Origin: Datnioides undecimradiatus | Lineage: Eukaryota; Chordata; Actinopteri; Lobotiformes; Datnioididae | Direction of reading: 5' to 3' | DNA: 64,000 bases | Assembly (NCBI GenBank): GCA_008933995.1 | Contig: WARS01000009.1 | Coordinates: forward strand, 429,501 to 493,500 | Part shown: positions 38,326 to 47,825 of the stretch, in pieces | How the letters are laid out: the number at the start of each line of letters is the position of its first letter | Numbering within the stretch: position 1 is the stretch's first letter | The notes under the pieces: model-generated | What the model was told of the DNA's origin: nothing | What the model saw: the letters and a program-made list of their open reading frames with translations, nothing else | Databases searched by the model: none | Translations under genes and position numbers: made by a program

Positions 38326-38879
38326 TTGGGGACTGCCACCTCAGATGGCAGTCACTTATCTCGGGTACTTGCATCATTACGTCTCCCCTCTCATCCCTGC
38401 CTTCCCCCGGTCATCTTTCCCTCGTCTCAGCATCATCTCATCCTCTCCACTCCTCTTATCTTCCCCCCCTTTCCTTCCTTCCTTCCTCTGTTCCTCCTTC
38501 CTTATTGTCCTTATTGTCTCCTTCATGTCGGTTGCTATGAAACAGTTAAAGCAGGATTCCAGCTTGATAAGTAATAGATTACCTTCATTACATTAGACTG
38601 ATGCTGCTTATTTACCAACAGAAACGCTAATGGTAAATAAGCAGGTGACGTGGTTGGCATAGCGACGTCACATATGTGAGACACACAGGAAGAGGAAGCC
38701 TGGACTTCACTGTTGCTCCACAGCTAATGCTGCACAGCCTTTTCATATTTCATAAGAAAAGCAATGCGTTATGTTTCTGATGAATAAACAAATGCACACG
38801 ATGCCTTTTGGTGAGTAACAGTACATGTTTAACCTTTAGTATGAGTCGACAGCCACATTAGCAGCTTCCTCAGCCGGTT

Positions 38880-39020
38880 GTTATGCACGATGGCGTGCTA
38901 AATGCTAACGTGACCTTACCAACATGTTTGAAATAACAACACCCTCATTGTTTAGCAGGCAATGTTAATCATGGCGGCCGCCTTAGCTTAGCGTGTTAGC
39001 AAGGTCATTTAGAGACGCTG
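38880..39020 (+). repeat. Interspersed repeat rich in GCTAAC/TTAGC words
   Basis: Contains GCTAAATGCTAACGTGACC, then TTGTTTAGCAGGCAATGTTA, CATGGCGGCCGCCTTAGC and TTAGCGTGTTAGC. This is the block order of a well-known fish repeat built from 'atgctaacatgctga tgtttagcagg ... tagcttagcatgttagc'. A shorter related piece may lie at 28655-28710, where TTAGCTAAATCA is duplicated. Confidence 0.55.
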
Positions 39021-39239
39021 ACTGTTACTTCTGCACCGAAACTCGTGTACGTGCTCTCAGTCACATGCAACAAACCAAATTATTCTGCAGAGTATCTCTC
39101 AAATGCTTAAAAACCCACAGATCAACTCTCTGCCCCTGGATGGTATAAATACTGCAAGTGAGAGTTAATTAATTCTTCAGCTAAATGATGTTACGCTGGA
39201 CACTTTGTTACTTCACTGACAACTGACATCTCAATTAAA

Positions 39240-39545
39240 CTATTTCGATGAAAGGCTGTATATGAGAAAAGCCCGGCTGTGCGGCGATGACAGTAATGAA
39301 TGGAAAAACTTTGTTGGGTCAGTCTATTTTATTTATATAGAAAAAGGGCAAATTAGACTTTTGAAGTATTTATATTAAAGCATCACAGCAGAGCATCCAT
39401 TAAAAATGAAGGTCAGAGTGAAAAGAACGAAAAGGGGAGAATTGCCGGCGCGTTCAGGTGAAATGTGCCCCGCATTTCCCCCGAACTTTACCGCTGGAAT
39501 GACAATTAACATGTTAATGAGCAGTGTGTCTGTAAGATTAACACC
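39240..39545. promoter_or_regulatory. Candidate regulatory stretch
   Basis: GACAGTAATGAATGG, GGGCAAATTAGAC, CCATTAAAAATGAAGG and GACAATTAACATGTTAATGAG (the AACATGTT core is palindromic) in otherwise unique sequence between the CA/GT arrays. Texture-based. Confidence 0.28.
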
Positions 39546-39563
39546 ATAGCACTCAGCCCAGAC

Positions 39564-39753
39564 TGTGTGTGTGTGTGTGTGTGTGTGCGTATGCGACTGT
39601 ATACTGGAGATTGTTTCTGTGTCAGGCTTAGACAACTTGTAGAATTAGTTACAGGTTTGCAGCTATGATGCAGGAAAATGAAAAATGCCTTAAGCCAGTG
39701 TGCATGTGTGCACGGGTGTGTGTGTGCGTGTGTGTCTGTGTGTGTGTGCGTGC
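39564..39753 (+). repeat. Two GT-rich arrays
   Basis: Pure GT at 39564-39590. An imperfect GT/GC array lies at 39698-39753, with the words TGCATGTG and GTGCGTG. Confidence 0.9.
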
Positions 39754-40539
39754 ACGCCAGTATTGAATTTTAGACTTTGAGACACGTCCCAGGGGAATAA
39801 CTTCAATTTGCATTACATTACTCTCAATATAACATAGCAATCAGCCAAAACTCTCGCTCTGTGTGGTTGATTTTCACGAATTAAGATTTTTGTTACACTT
39901 AACGTCTTCATCAGTGGTCAAAACACACAAAATGACCTTTTACAGGTGCAGCATTGAGTATTTCTGTTCATGCTTTCGTGTGTGAGAACACCTTGTTTCT
40001 GGCTTGATTCTGCGAATGTGGAGCAGCTGCGGCTGACAGTTCGGCTGAGCCTTCAGTTCGTGATCGACTCGTCTCCGCCTGTGTGAAAACTGACATCACA
40101 GGTCGGAGCTGAGCTGCAGCGCGCTGACGTCTGCAGGCTGCTGGACGACACACTTTGATAAGATGATGTTTAGGTGGCAAAAAATGCTAAATTCATGTCA
40201 AGTTCACACTTTGCAAGTTACTAAATATACTTTTTCCATTCATGACAGGAAATGTGACTATAGGAAGACGTATGCGTGTACGCAGGTGCTATCACACTGC
40301 TGTCTGCTGCTCCTAAACGCAGCACGGCCCAGTAACAAACAGTGTGTGGCGCGCTGTCGGATCTGGATGTGGAACCTGAAAAACTGAACCCACGTGGCTG
40401 AGAAAACTAAACCGCTGCACATATTCTTTACGGGGAAAATGAAAAATGTTTGCAAAGTACATTATTCCTGCAAAACACTACAAGTTCTTCAGTTTCACAC
40501 ACATGCCGTATGCATATCCTCACATAGGCAGAACCCTCT

Positions 40540-40653
40540 GTGTGTGTGTGTGTGTTGACGAAAGGAGGCAGGAACTGGATTCTGTGTACACACTTGTGCA
40601 CATGTGTGTGTTCTTGTTGGTGCATTTGTGTGCGTGTGCGTGTGTGTGTGTGT
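40540..40653 (+). repeat. Two short GT arrays
   Basis: GT at 40540-40555 and 40627-40653, with GCG interruptions in the second. Confidence 0.88.
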
Positions 40654-40994
40654 CCTCTCAGTTGCCACAGAAAGCAATTTAAATGGAGATGGTTCCCTCC
40701 CCCTTTTTAGAACCACAGAACAAAGGATCTGACTACAAAATGAATGCAATCACAATTTCCTCCCTCCTTCCTTCCCTTCCTCCCTCCCCTCCTCGCCCTC
40801 CCTCCCCCACCCTTCCTCCTTATTTGTATTATTTTCTGTCTCTCTCTTTTTCTTCCTGCAGTCTTATATTTAGATGTATGACTCTGCAGAGATCTATACT
40901 CATATGAATACGAGCTAGAAAGAAATATGAGCTACTCTAAAGTTCTTCCTCAAGTACAAGGAAGACATTTCATTGGGGAACTTGCTCAGAGTAC

Positions 40995-40996
<2 letters not shown>

Positions 40997-41038
<42 letters not shown>

Positions 41039-41345
41039 AGCATGTTGGTATATGGAGTGACATTATAAGAGAGCAGCAGATATGGGTGGAACAGAGCAGT
41101 TTCTCCCTCGCCTGCAGTATGAACAGGGCTGCATTTCCTTCTATATTACATTGTGTGTGTGTGCGTGTGTGTGTGTGCGTGCAGTGTATCACCGCTCAAA
41201 CAAAGTGATTGAGGCAGAACTGACTGCAGTAATCTGTTAAAACCACCACATCTCTGTTTCTCTTTCTATCCGTGGAGGAGAGTTGTGCTTTCTAATACAG
41301 CTTGTATTCCAACTGCAAATGGAAATGCAAAGACACACACACATG

Positions 41346-41382
<37 letters not shown>
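40997..41382. repeat. Three CA/GT arrays, opposed
   Basis: GT at 40997-41037 and 41152-41181, then CA at 41349-41382. The last is complementary to the first two, so a single strand could pair across about 300 bp. Confidence 0.94.
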
Positions 41383-41385
<3 letters not shown>

Positions 41386-42149
41386 TGATTGTGTCTTGTC
41401 GCTGTAACATTGCTTTGAATGGTTGCCTTGGCACAGACAGTCGGGGGAAGTGGGAGAGTTTCATAATTTCACATTCTGAACACAGCACGCGCAGTTCTGC
41501 GTCTGACGCTGTCACCTTTGCTTTTTCACCCCATACATCAGATCTCAGCTCTGGATCATATCACCTAAAGAACTTCTGTGATTAAACCTGGGCGGTGGCA
41601 GGCGTCGCTGAGGGCAGCGAGGAGGAGTGCCGCCGTCTGATGAAGAACCATCTGCGGCTCGAAAACAGGGAGGACAAGCGGTGACTCACGTCCGCGTCCG
41701 GGGCGAGCAGATTGAAAGGTGGAACATGGCGGCAAAGCACACAAGATGCTCTATGGGTCCTCCTCGGGGGGTCAAGTTTATTCAAGCTATCTGTTTTATT
41801 AGAGACCCACAAGGCTGCAGCAGCACCTGCTCAGTGCCTGATAGTAATTTATGCCGGAAATATGGAGAGAGACAGGTGCACTTATACATATCATCCATCT
41901 CATGCAAAGAAACTTGGTTCTGGATCACCAAGGCTGTGCTGAATTAACAGACGCATTGCACGTAAAACTATTATCTCAAATTACATCTGATTCTCCTGCA
42001 ATGAAGTTAACAGCTTAGATGAGGTGAAGGCAAACTAGTTTTCACAGTCTGAGTGCAACTGCTGATGTGCAGGAACCTTATCTTCATGAGTGCAATCGAT
42101 TCCCATGAACGTCGCATTTCATTGGTGAGCTTCATTACACGTTGGGATA

Positions 42150-42740
42150 TGTTTTACAGTAATTATATTTGGTGCACACTACATCAATCTCTCGAGAGAG
42201 TGCAAGAGTCACACCCTTTACAGTATCCACAGAGCCCTCAGATCCTCCATGTCTTTTCCCATAGAGGCCCCTCAGCTCTGGAACAGCCAATCAGAGGCAA
42301 TTACACAACCTGAGTTTGTTGATGGTGTTAGGATGCACACTGATGTGTATAAATAGGAATAAAAAGAGGAATTATTCCAACTTTATGGGCAACAGTATAT
42401 TTATACTTGTTTCTATTATAATCTTGTTTTTTCCCATATGTGTCTATGATACGTCTTCATGCTGTCTATGGTGATCCACCATAATGTGCTGTTACACAAC
42501 ATTACAGTGCGGCTGTCATCCCATGACAGCAAATGAAAACCCAGTCACAACATATGTTGAGGTGCTCAGCTCTCTGGCTGCCATAGGAGACAATGAGTCG
42601 ACCGGGATCCTATCCCAATCCACAACGATTGCTCCATAACCCTAATATTAAAGCGTTGTAGTTCTGCTCAGAAGGGCGTCAGATAACCTCTGTTATGATT
42701 TGGTGCGATACAAATTGAATTGAATTGAATTGATCAGGAA
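42150..42740 (+). mobile_element. Non-LTR retrotransposon 3' end with TTGAA-type tail, degraded
   Basis: One reading frame at 42228-42287 gives HRALRSSM followed shortly by EAPQLWNSQ. This recalls the extreme C terminus of LINE ORF2 proteins of the L2/Rex type, which end with ...HRALRSS... and ...APRLWNSLP. A block of about 15-25 residues that normally separates the two motifs is missing. Some 400 bp of AT-rich sequence follows, ending in ATGATTTGGTGCGATACAAA and then repeated TTGAA units (about 42711-42733). That is the short tandem tail these elements use. No reverse transcriptase domain remains, so this is a 5'-truncated dead insertion. The exact family and the 5' boundary are uncertain. 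Confidence 0.62.
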
Positions 42741-44450
42741 TCATTACACAGCGTTTGTTTTACTTCAGGACAAATTCATTTTTTTGTTTAATTTTGATGT
42801 TTTTTGCATAAAAATAACAAAGGTGTGATCTACTTCCTGGACTTTTGTCAATTCCTCTATGAGGTCGATCCACCTGTTTGCTTTTCCGTTACGATTAGAC
42901 CAAGGAATTAATATATTTATGTCCTGTTTGGTGTTTTGAGTACTGCAACAGATGATGTGGTAGGTGTGGCTCTCCAGGGCAGCTCCAAACAGTTTCTGGG
43001 GAGTTTCCAGAAATATAAGTTATTAATACAATTGTCATCAAAAGCACATCATAAAGCTATAACTGTATCAGTCCAATTTGGTCAAAGAGATGAATCAGAG
43101 CTGCAGTTGTTGGGCTTTTTAGTGTTTTTCCCAGTTTCAAAGAGCTGGAAACCAGTAGATGACCTAGTTCAGACCCTTTTTTAAGTATGCAGTGTCATCT
43201 TGTTGTGTTAACCAGTAATAATAAGCTACTTTGGCTTAGTTCGAGAGTCCATGGGATCAAATGGAGGTCCACAGTTTAAGGGAAAGGCTGTACGTGAATC
43301 TTGACTTTTTAACTTAATAATCACATTTTATTATAACAAACTCCATTGTCTTAAATTGCACTTACATATTCCTCATTTTCCCCTCAGAGATTAATGAAGT
43401 TTGATCTAATTTGATTCATTCTAATCTCATCTCATGCAGCCTCATTTGAATAATATGTGTCGCGCCGTCGGCTCCATCGTCTGTCCGCGATAACAAACTG
43501 ACCTGCCCGTCTGCAAACTCTGAAACTCATCAAAGGGCATTTTTCAAGTCATTCACGGCTCCTTTCTTAAGACCCAGGCCCCGTTCGCTTTACGCAGGCT
43601 TTATTTTCTGTCTCCAGTGACACACGCGCGGCGATACATTTGGCTAACTCATTGGCATGCACCAGGCGGGTGGAGCTGACGAGGTTTATTAAAGGGATCT
43701 GGAGCCTGATGCTGTCTCCCCTCATTAACCTCAATAGCACCTCAGACAGGTTATCTGGCACACACACACACACACAAACGAGAGATGAATGAGGGATGTG
43801 AGAAGACGAGGTATAGGAGGGACAAAAGAGAGACGCTAACAAAAGCAAATGGTAAATTTAAGAAGCAAAAGGTGAGGTTAGGATATATTTGTTGTGCATT
43901 TTGGCTTTTTGTCAGCACCCATCTTTGAGTCTTTGAAGGTAAACAAACCAGGACACGTGAATCCGTGTGGTGAAAGCTCTGGAGCAGGTCTTCCATCTCT
44001 GGGAGCGACACTAAAAGACACGCTGAATGAATTCAAAGCATCGTTCTGCATCTTTCGCGTCATTTCACTGCACTAATTTCTGTTTTTTGCAACCGTCCTA
44101 TATTATCACCTGAATAACTGTTACCTGAGAATCTGCCATCTAATAATTATGTTTGTGTATTAGCAAAGTGTTCTCCTAATTATGTCGTGGTGACAAACGC
44201 AATCATTGCCCGGATGTTGAGAGACAGTTCTTCGTGCGAATGAATGAAACTACACGTATGAAACATGTATGAATGTAAAGTAAAGTATTTAAGTACTTTA
44301 AGGTTCAGGAGAGGATGCGATTTCAGTTGAATGTTACTTCCCAAAGTCTCAAACCACTGTTGAGTTTCCCTCCACTGACACTGATCACGGTCTTACTCAA
44401 ACAACATGTCCTGTTAATAGAAAACACAATTCATTGTATTTCCCTCAAAA
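42741..44450. other. No gene; flank of the Tc1-like insertion
   Basis: Unique sequence with a short CA run at 43760-43776. Minus-strand frames of 86-93 codons overlap that run and have no domain. Confidence 0.55.
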
Positions 44451-44454
44451 CATA

Positions 44455-44483
44455 CACTACTCACAATAAGTTAGGGATATTGT
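44455..44483 (+). repeat. Left terminal inverted repeat of the Tc1-like element
   Basis: This 29-bp end begins CACTACTCACAATAAG directly after the TA at 44453-44454. It matches the reverse complement of 45547-45575 at 28 of 29 positions; the mismatch is A at 44479 against G in the right-end copy. Confidence 0.93.
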
Positions 44484-44497
44484 GAGAGACTCAGTGG

Positions 44498-45371
44498 ATG
44501 TCATACATACGGTGTTTGTTTCACTTCAGAGATTTTTGGGATAGGGAGGCAATTGTATTGGGGTGATAGACACAGAACTACTGGCAGAGTTCGTGACAGA
44601 CCCAGGAGTGGAGCCCCACAAGTGACAGACCGCAACGATGACCAGTACCTAAGGACCTATGCACTCAGACATCGTTATGCAACTGCCACACAGCTGCAGG
44701 CCCGTTTACGAGATGTGAGGGGTACTAGGGTTTCCAGACAAACCATTCACAACCGACTCCACCACGTTGGCTTGAATGCCAGACGACCGTTGCAGGTGAC
44801 TCCACTGACACCAAGACACCGCCGTGAACGTTTGCAGTGGGCACAAGACCATGTGACCTGGACAATGCAGCAGTGGTCTACCGTCCTGTTCACTGATGAA
44901 CAGGTCACCTTGCACAGAAATGATGGTCGTCAGCGTTGCTGGAGAAGGCGAGGTGAGCGATACGCCGAGGTCAACATGGTCCCCAGGGTTCGCTTTGGTG
45001 GAGGAGGTGCAACAGTCTGGGCAGGCATCACCAGTCAGCGCAGAAGAGATTTGGTTATTGTAGATGGCTCAGTCACTGCACATTCTTACCTCAGAGACAT
45101 CATAGAACCCATCATCATCCCCCAATTCCGCCAGCACACCCCCAACTTTCTGTTCATGGATGATAACGCTCCACCACATCATGCCAGAATTGTCACAGCT
45201 CGACTTCAGGAAGTCGGAGTGCCTCATATGGTATGGCCAGCAATGTCCCCTGACCTGAACCCCATAGAGCACGTCTGGGACCAGCTGAAGCAGAGACTGG
45301 ATGATCGTACCCCACCCCCACGTCGCTGTCAAGCTGTCATTGCGGCAAATGGTGGAAACACCCACTACTGA
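44498..45371 (+). pseudogene. Tc1-like transposase, DD34E, two internal deletions and a frameshift
   Basis: This is a cut-and-paste transposase remnant. The long open frame is 44553-45371 (272 codons), but its first codon is TTG, not ATG. No ATG lies upstream in that frame before the stop at 44472. An ATG at 44498 opens a different frame of 22 codons ending [13 protein letters not shown], which resembles the normal transposase N terminus and stops at 44564. The frame then resumes with the linker motif [12 protein letters not shown]. Most of the first helix-turn-helix therefore seems deleted near 44550-44560. In the long frame, residues 34-80 form the second helix-turn-helix. The catalytic residues are D115 (in LFTDE), D204 (in FMDDNAP) and E239 (in SPDLNPIEH), with 34 residues between the last two. 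The C terminus passes directly from RTPPP (residue 256, near 45320) to [12 protein letters not shown], where relatives have roughly 40 more residues. The protein should not bind its ends normally. Loss is inferred from family knowledge; an alignment would fix the breakpoints. Confidence 0.88.
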
Positions 45372-45427
45372 CATTGTCAAGTTTTGTTATTTGGGGCTAT
45401 CCTTGTTATTGTCTAAATGTTTGGGGT

Positions 45428-45433
45428 AATAAA
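45428..45433 (+). promoter_or_regulatory. AATAAA polyadenylation signal of the transposase remnant
   Basis: AATAAA lies 57 bp after the transposase stop codon and inside the element. That is the expected place for the transposon's own poly(A) signal. The hexamer is common by chance in AT-rich sequence, so the role is inferred from position. Confidence 0.4.
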
Positions 45434-45546
45434 TATTAAACTAATGAAAATGGTGTTTCTTCTCATTCATTATTAGTAATATCAAAGGGAACTTTCACTT
45501 ATTTCATTAAAATTCAGACCAAATAGGAAAAGCACTCATGTAAATA

Positions 45547-45575
45547 ACAACATCCCTAACTTATTGTGAGTAGTG
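45547..45575 (-). repeat. Right terminal inverted repeat of the Tc1-like element
   Basis: This is the mirror of the left end, followed directly by TA at 45576-45577. Sequence similarity with the left end stops at 45547, so the inverted repeats are short and simple and are not the long double-repeat (IR/DR) type. Confidence 0.93.
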
Positions 45576-46394
45576 TATTTGCTGTTTCAAATTAGTCGTA
45601 TATAAATGTAATTTTTAGGAGATGGGACTTTACAATAAGCCAGTCTGCTATGATGTACCACCGTCTTTCTACAGAAGCCCACAGTGGACAAACCAAACAC
45701 TGACTCCGGAGGAAGCCTTTCACATTTTTTATGAGTTTCACAGCCGATGTAGGTTCCTATAGAGGTTCGCACAAAGGAATGAGAGGAGGGTTGAGTAGAG
45801 GTGTATGTCAGTATCTACAACCTCACTACTAGATGCTACGAAATCCTACATACTGATTCCTACACGCCATCTTTCTTTAATGCAATGGGAAGCACGTGTA
45901 GTATAGTTTGTCACTTAACATTCAGCCAAGAGCCGTCAGGTTGAATGTGGTACCTCTCTGCAAGCACGAAGAGCGAAACTGAAAGCGAGCCGCCCTACAC
46001 TCACGACAAAGCAAAGCAGCACGTGCACACGAGCAGGACATGCAAGTCAGCAGGCAGGCTGACCTGGAAGTGGACGTGCTTTGCTGTTCATTCAGCAACA
46101 ACAGCTACAGGGGCTGCCGTGGGACATCTTTCAGTGTGTTCCTCTAGCTGGAGTTTTCTGGTTGAGGCTCATGCTGTTTGACTGACCTTGATCCACGTTT
46201 CCAAAATCTCATATTTGTGACTTGAGTTTTTAAATCGGCGTGGACAAATACGACACTTTCCCTTTAAGAGCGAGAAAGACGAGAACAAATAAGACAGACA
46301 GAAAACAGACAGACAGCGGATCGAGACAGAAGGTTAGATGTACTATAGAAATGTAAGGTGACACTGCTGATTAGAGGGTTCTGCAGCCTGACGT

Positions 46395-46839
46395 GCGTGT
46401 CTTTACTGCTTAGCCAGGTTAGCGCACACACACACACACACCCTCTGCATGAATCCAATTGAAGCTTGCGACGCATACTGTAGATGCACCTAATCTCGCT
46501 CTCCTCTCCTCTCACCGTCACACGCAGGGGTCGTGTCTTGTTAGCTTCATTAGCCAAGTTAACTCTGTCTCTTTTCTTTTACCTTCTCTTCTTACTGACA
46601 CGCACACACACACGCGCGCACGCACACACACACTATGCGTCTGTACTGTTAAATCAAGTCAGCCGATGCTTACTTTGTCTCGGCTTGTTAGCTTCTCATC
46701 CCGTCAACGCACAGACAACACACACACACACACACACACAAATGTGCGCACACCTGACCGTGAACATTCAAAACACACACTGATACACTCCTACACACAC
46801 ACAAAGACAAAACATCAAACCCTGTCCCTCGCTGACACA

Positions 46840-46884
<45 letters not shown>

Positions 46885-46920
46885 TCTGCGTCTCATCTTG
46901 TTAGCTTTGTTAGCCGGGCT
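46395..46920 (+). repeat. Compound repeat: CA arrays alternating with CTTGTTAGC phrases
   Basis: CTTGTTAGC occurs at 46537, 46684 and 46897, each time near TTAGCC/AACGC words. The phrases are separated by CA-rich arrays at 46428-46441, 46600-46634 (with CGCGCG), 46718-46741 and 46843-46882. A related GCTTAGCCAGGTTAGC sits at about 46410. The units are irregular (147 and 213 bp apart). The locus appears to have grown by duplication of a CA-array plus TTAGC module. Overlapping open frames coding for His/Thr runs are shadows of the CA arrays. Confidence 0.6.
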
Positions 46921-47447
46921 AATTGACAGTTCATTACCAGGTTGTTCTCTTCACGCTGAGAGCCAGTGACAAGTCCAAGCCTTTTCGTTGAGCTACATGT
47001 TGAATTTTCAAACAGCGTATTTTAATTCTAGTCGGCTTTATAAAAAAAACCCCGCCGCGCTGCTGGAGAACCTCAGCCAGACCTTTTCTGCCACCGACCT
47101 GGTGAACATTTGTGGAAAACATGATCATTTATAGCAATTTTCTTCTGCATTTCACAGGCTGGCAGTAGCTGCGCAGGTGTTAACACAGGCGTCTGGTGCC
47201 GGTCAGGCCCACTTAAACAGGAAGTAAGAGCTTTCTTTAAGGTTTTGAGAAGATGTTTTTATAAAATCAGGCTCCAAACTTGTAATTAAGATAAACTCTT
47301 GTTAAAAACAAGTTTGTAAACGGTAACTGCATCTTTACATCACATCGCCGGACCTCTGTGTTCTTTGCATTTCGACTTTTGGCAAGTTAAACTTCTGGTG
47401 AGTCACCAGATTTGAAACTACAACGTATATAAACTATGTTGTGTTGC

Positions 47448-47825
47448 ACTTCCTGTTTTATTTTGGTAAGGAACAGGTCTAATGGTGTCAGAACACCTCC
47501 TGTCCCTATGCATTTCTGACCTTTTCGATTGTTCACGTCTGTTTCTCGTCACTCACCTGCCCCTGATTTTACCCATTGTCAACCCTGTATATGTACTTCC
47601 TTGTTTTCATCCTTTTGTGGCTGTTGCTTTCCAACATTTTGACGTCCTGTCATTATCAATGTGACTTTCCTCGTCCTCTCTTTCGGTTGGTTTTGCTGCT
47701 AGCTCAAAAAGCATCACTCACCACACCACACCATCATCACGTTGAGGGGGTATTCCTTGTTGCCCTCTGCACGTTTCCTGCCCTGACCCTGCACAACCAC
47801 CCCTCATACCTGCACCAAGCCAAGT
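47448..47825 (+). repeat. Interspersed repeat beginning ACTTCCTGTTTTATTTTG, copy 3
   Basis: Opens ACTTCCTGTTTTATTTTGG. It contains CACTCACCTGCCCCTGATTT and the phrase TTTCCAACATTTTG, which also occurs at about 16670 in a similar pyrimidine-rich block (16490-16870) that may be a headless relative. The 3' limit is approximate. Small open frames across it are incidental. Confidence 0.45.

Larger units (their letters stand above)
44455..45575 (+). mobile_element. Tc1-like DNA transposon with intact ends, internally deleted
   Basis: The element is bounded by inverted repeats of 29 bp that differ at one base (44455-44483 and 45547-45575). Both begin CACTACTCACAATAAG when read inwards. A TA dinucleotide flanks each end (44453-44454 and 45576-45577), which is the target duplication of the Tc1/mariner superfamily. 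The total length of 1,121 bp is short for this group, whose full copies are usually about 1.3-1.7 kb. The single gene inside encodes a DD34E transposase that lacks parts of both ends, so the shortness is explained by internal loss, not by missing termini. Intact ends with a broken gene are typical of a copy that can be mobilised only in trans. The near identity of the two ends suggests the insertion is not very old. I assign the superfamily confidently but do not name the family. Confidence 0.93.
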
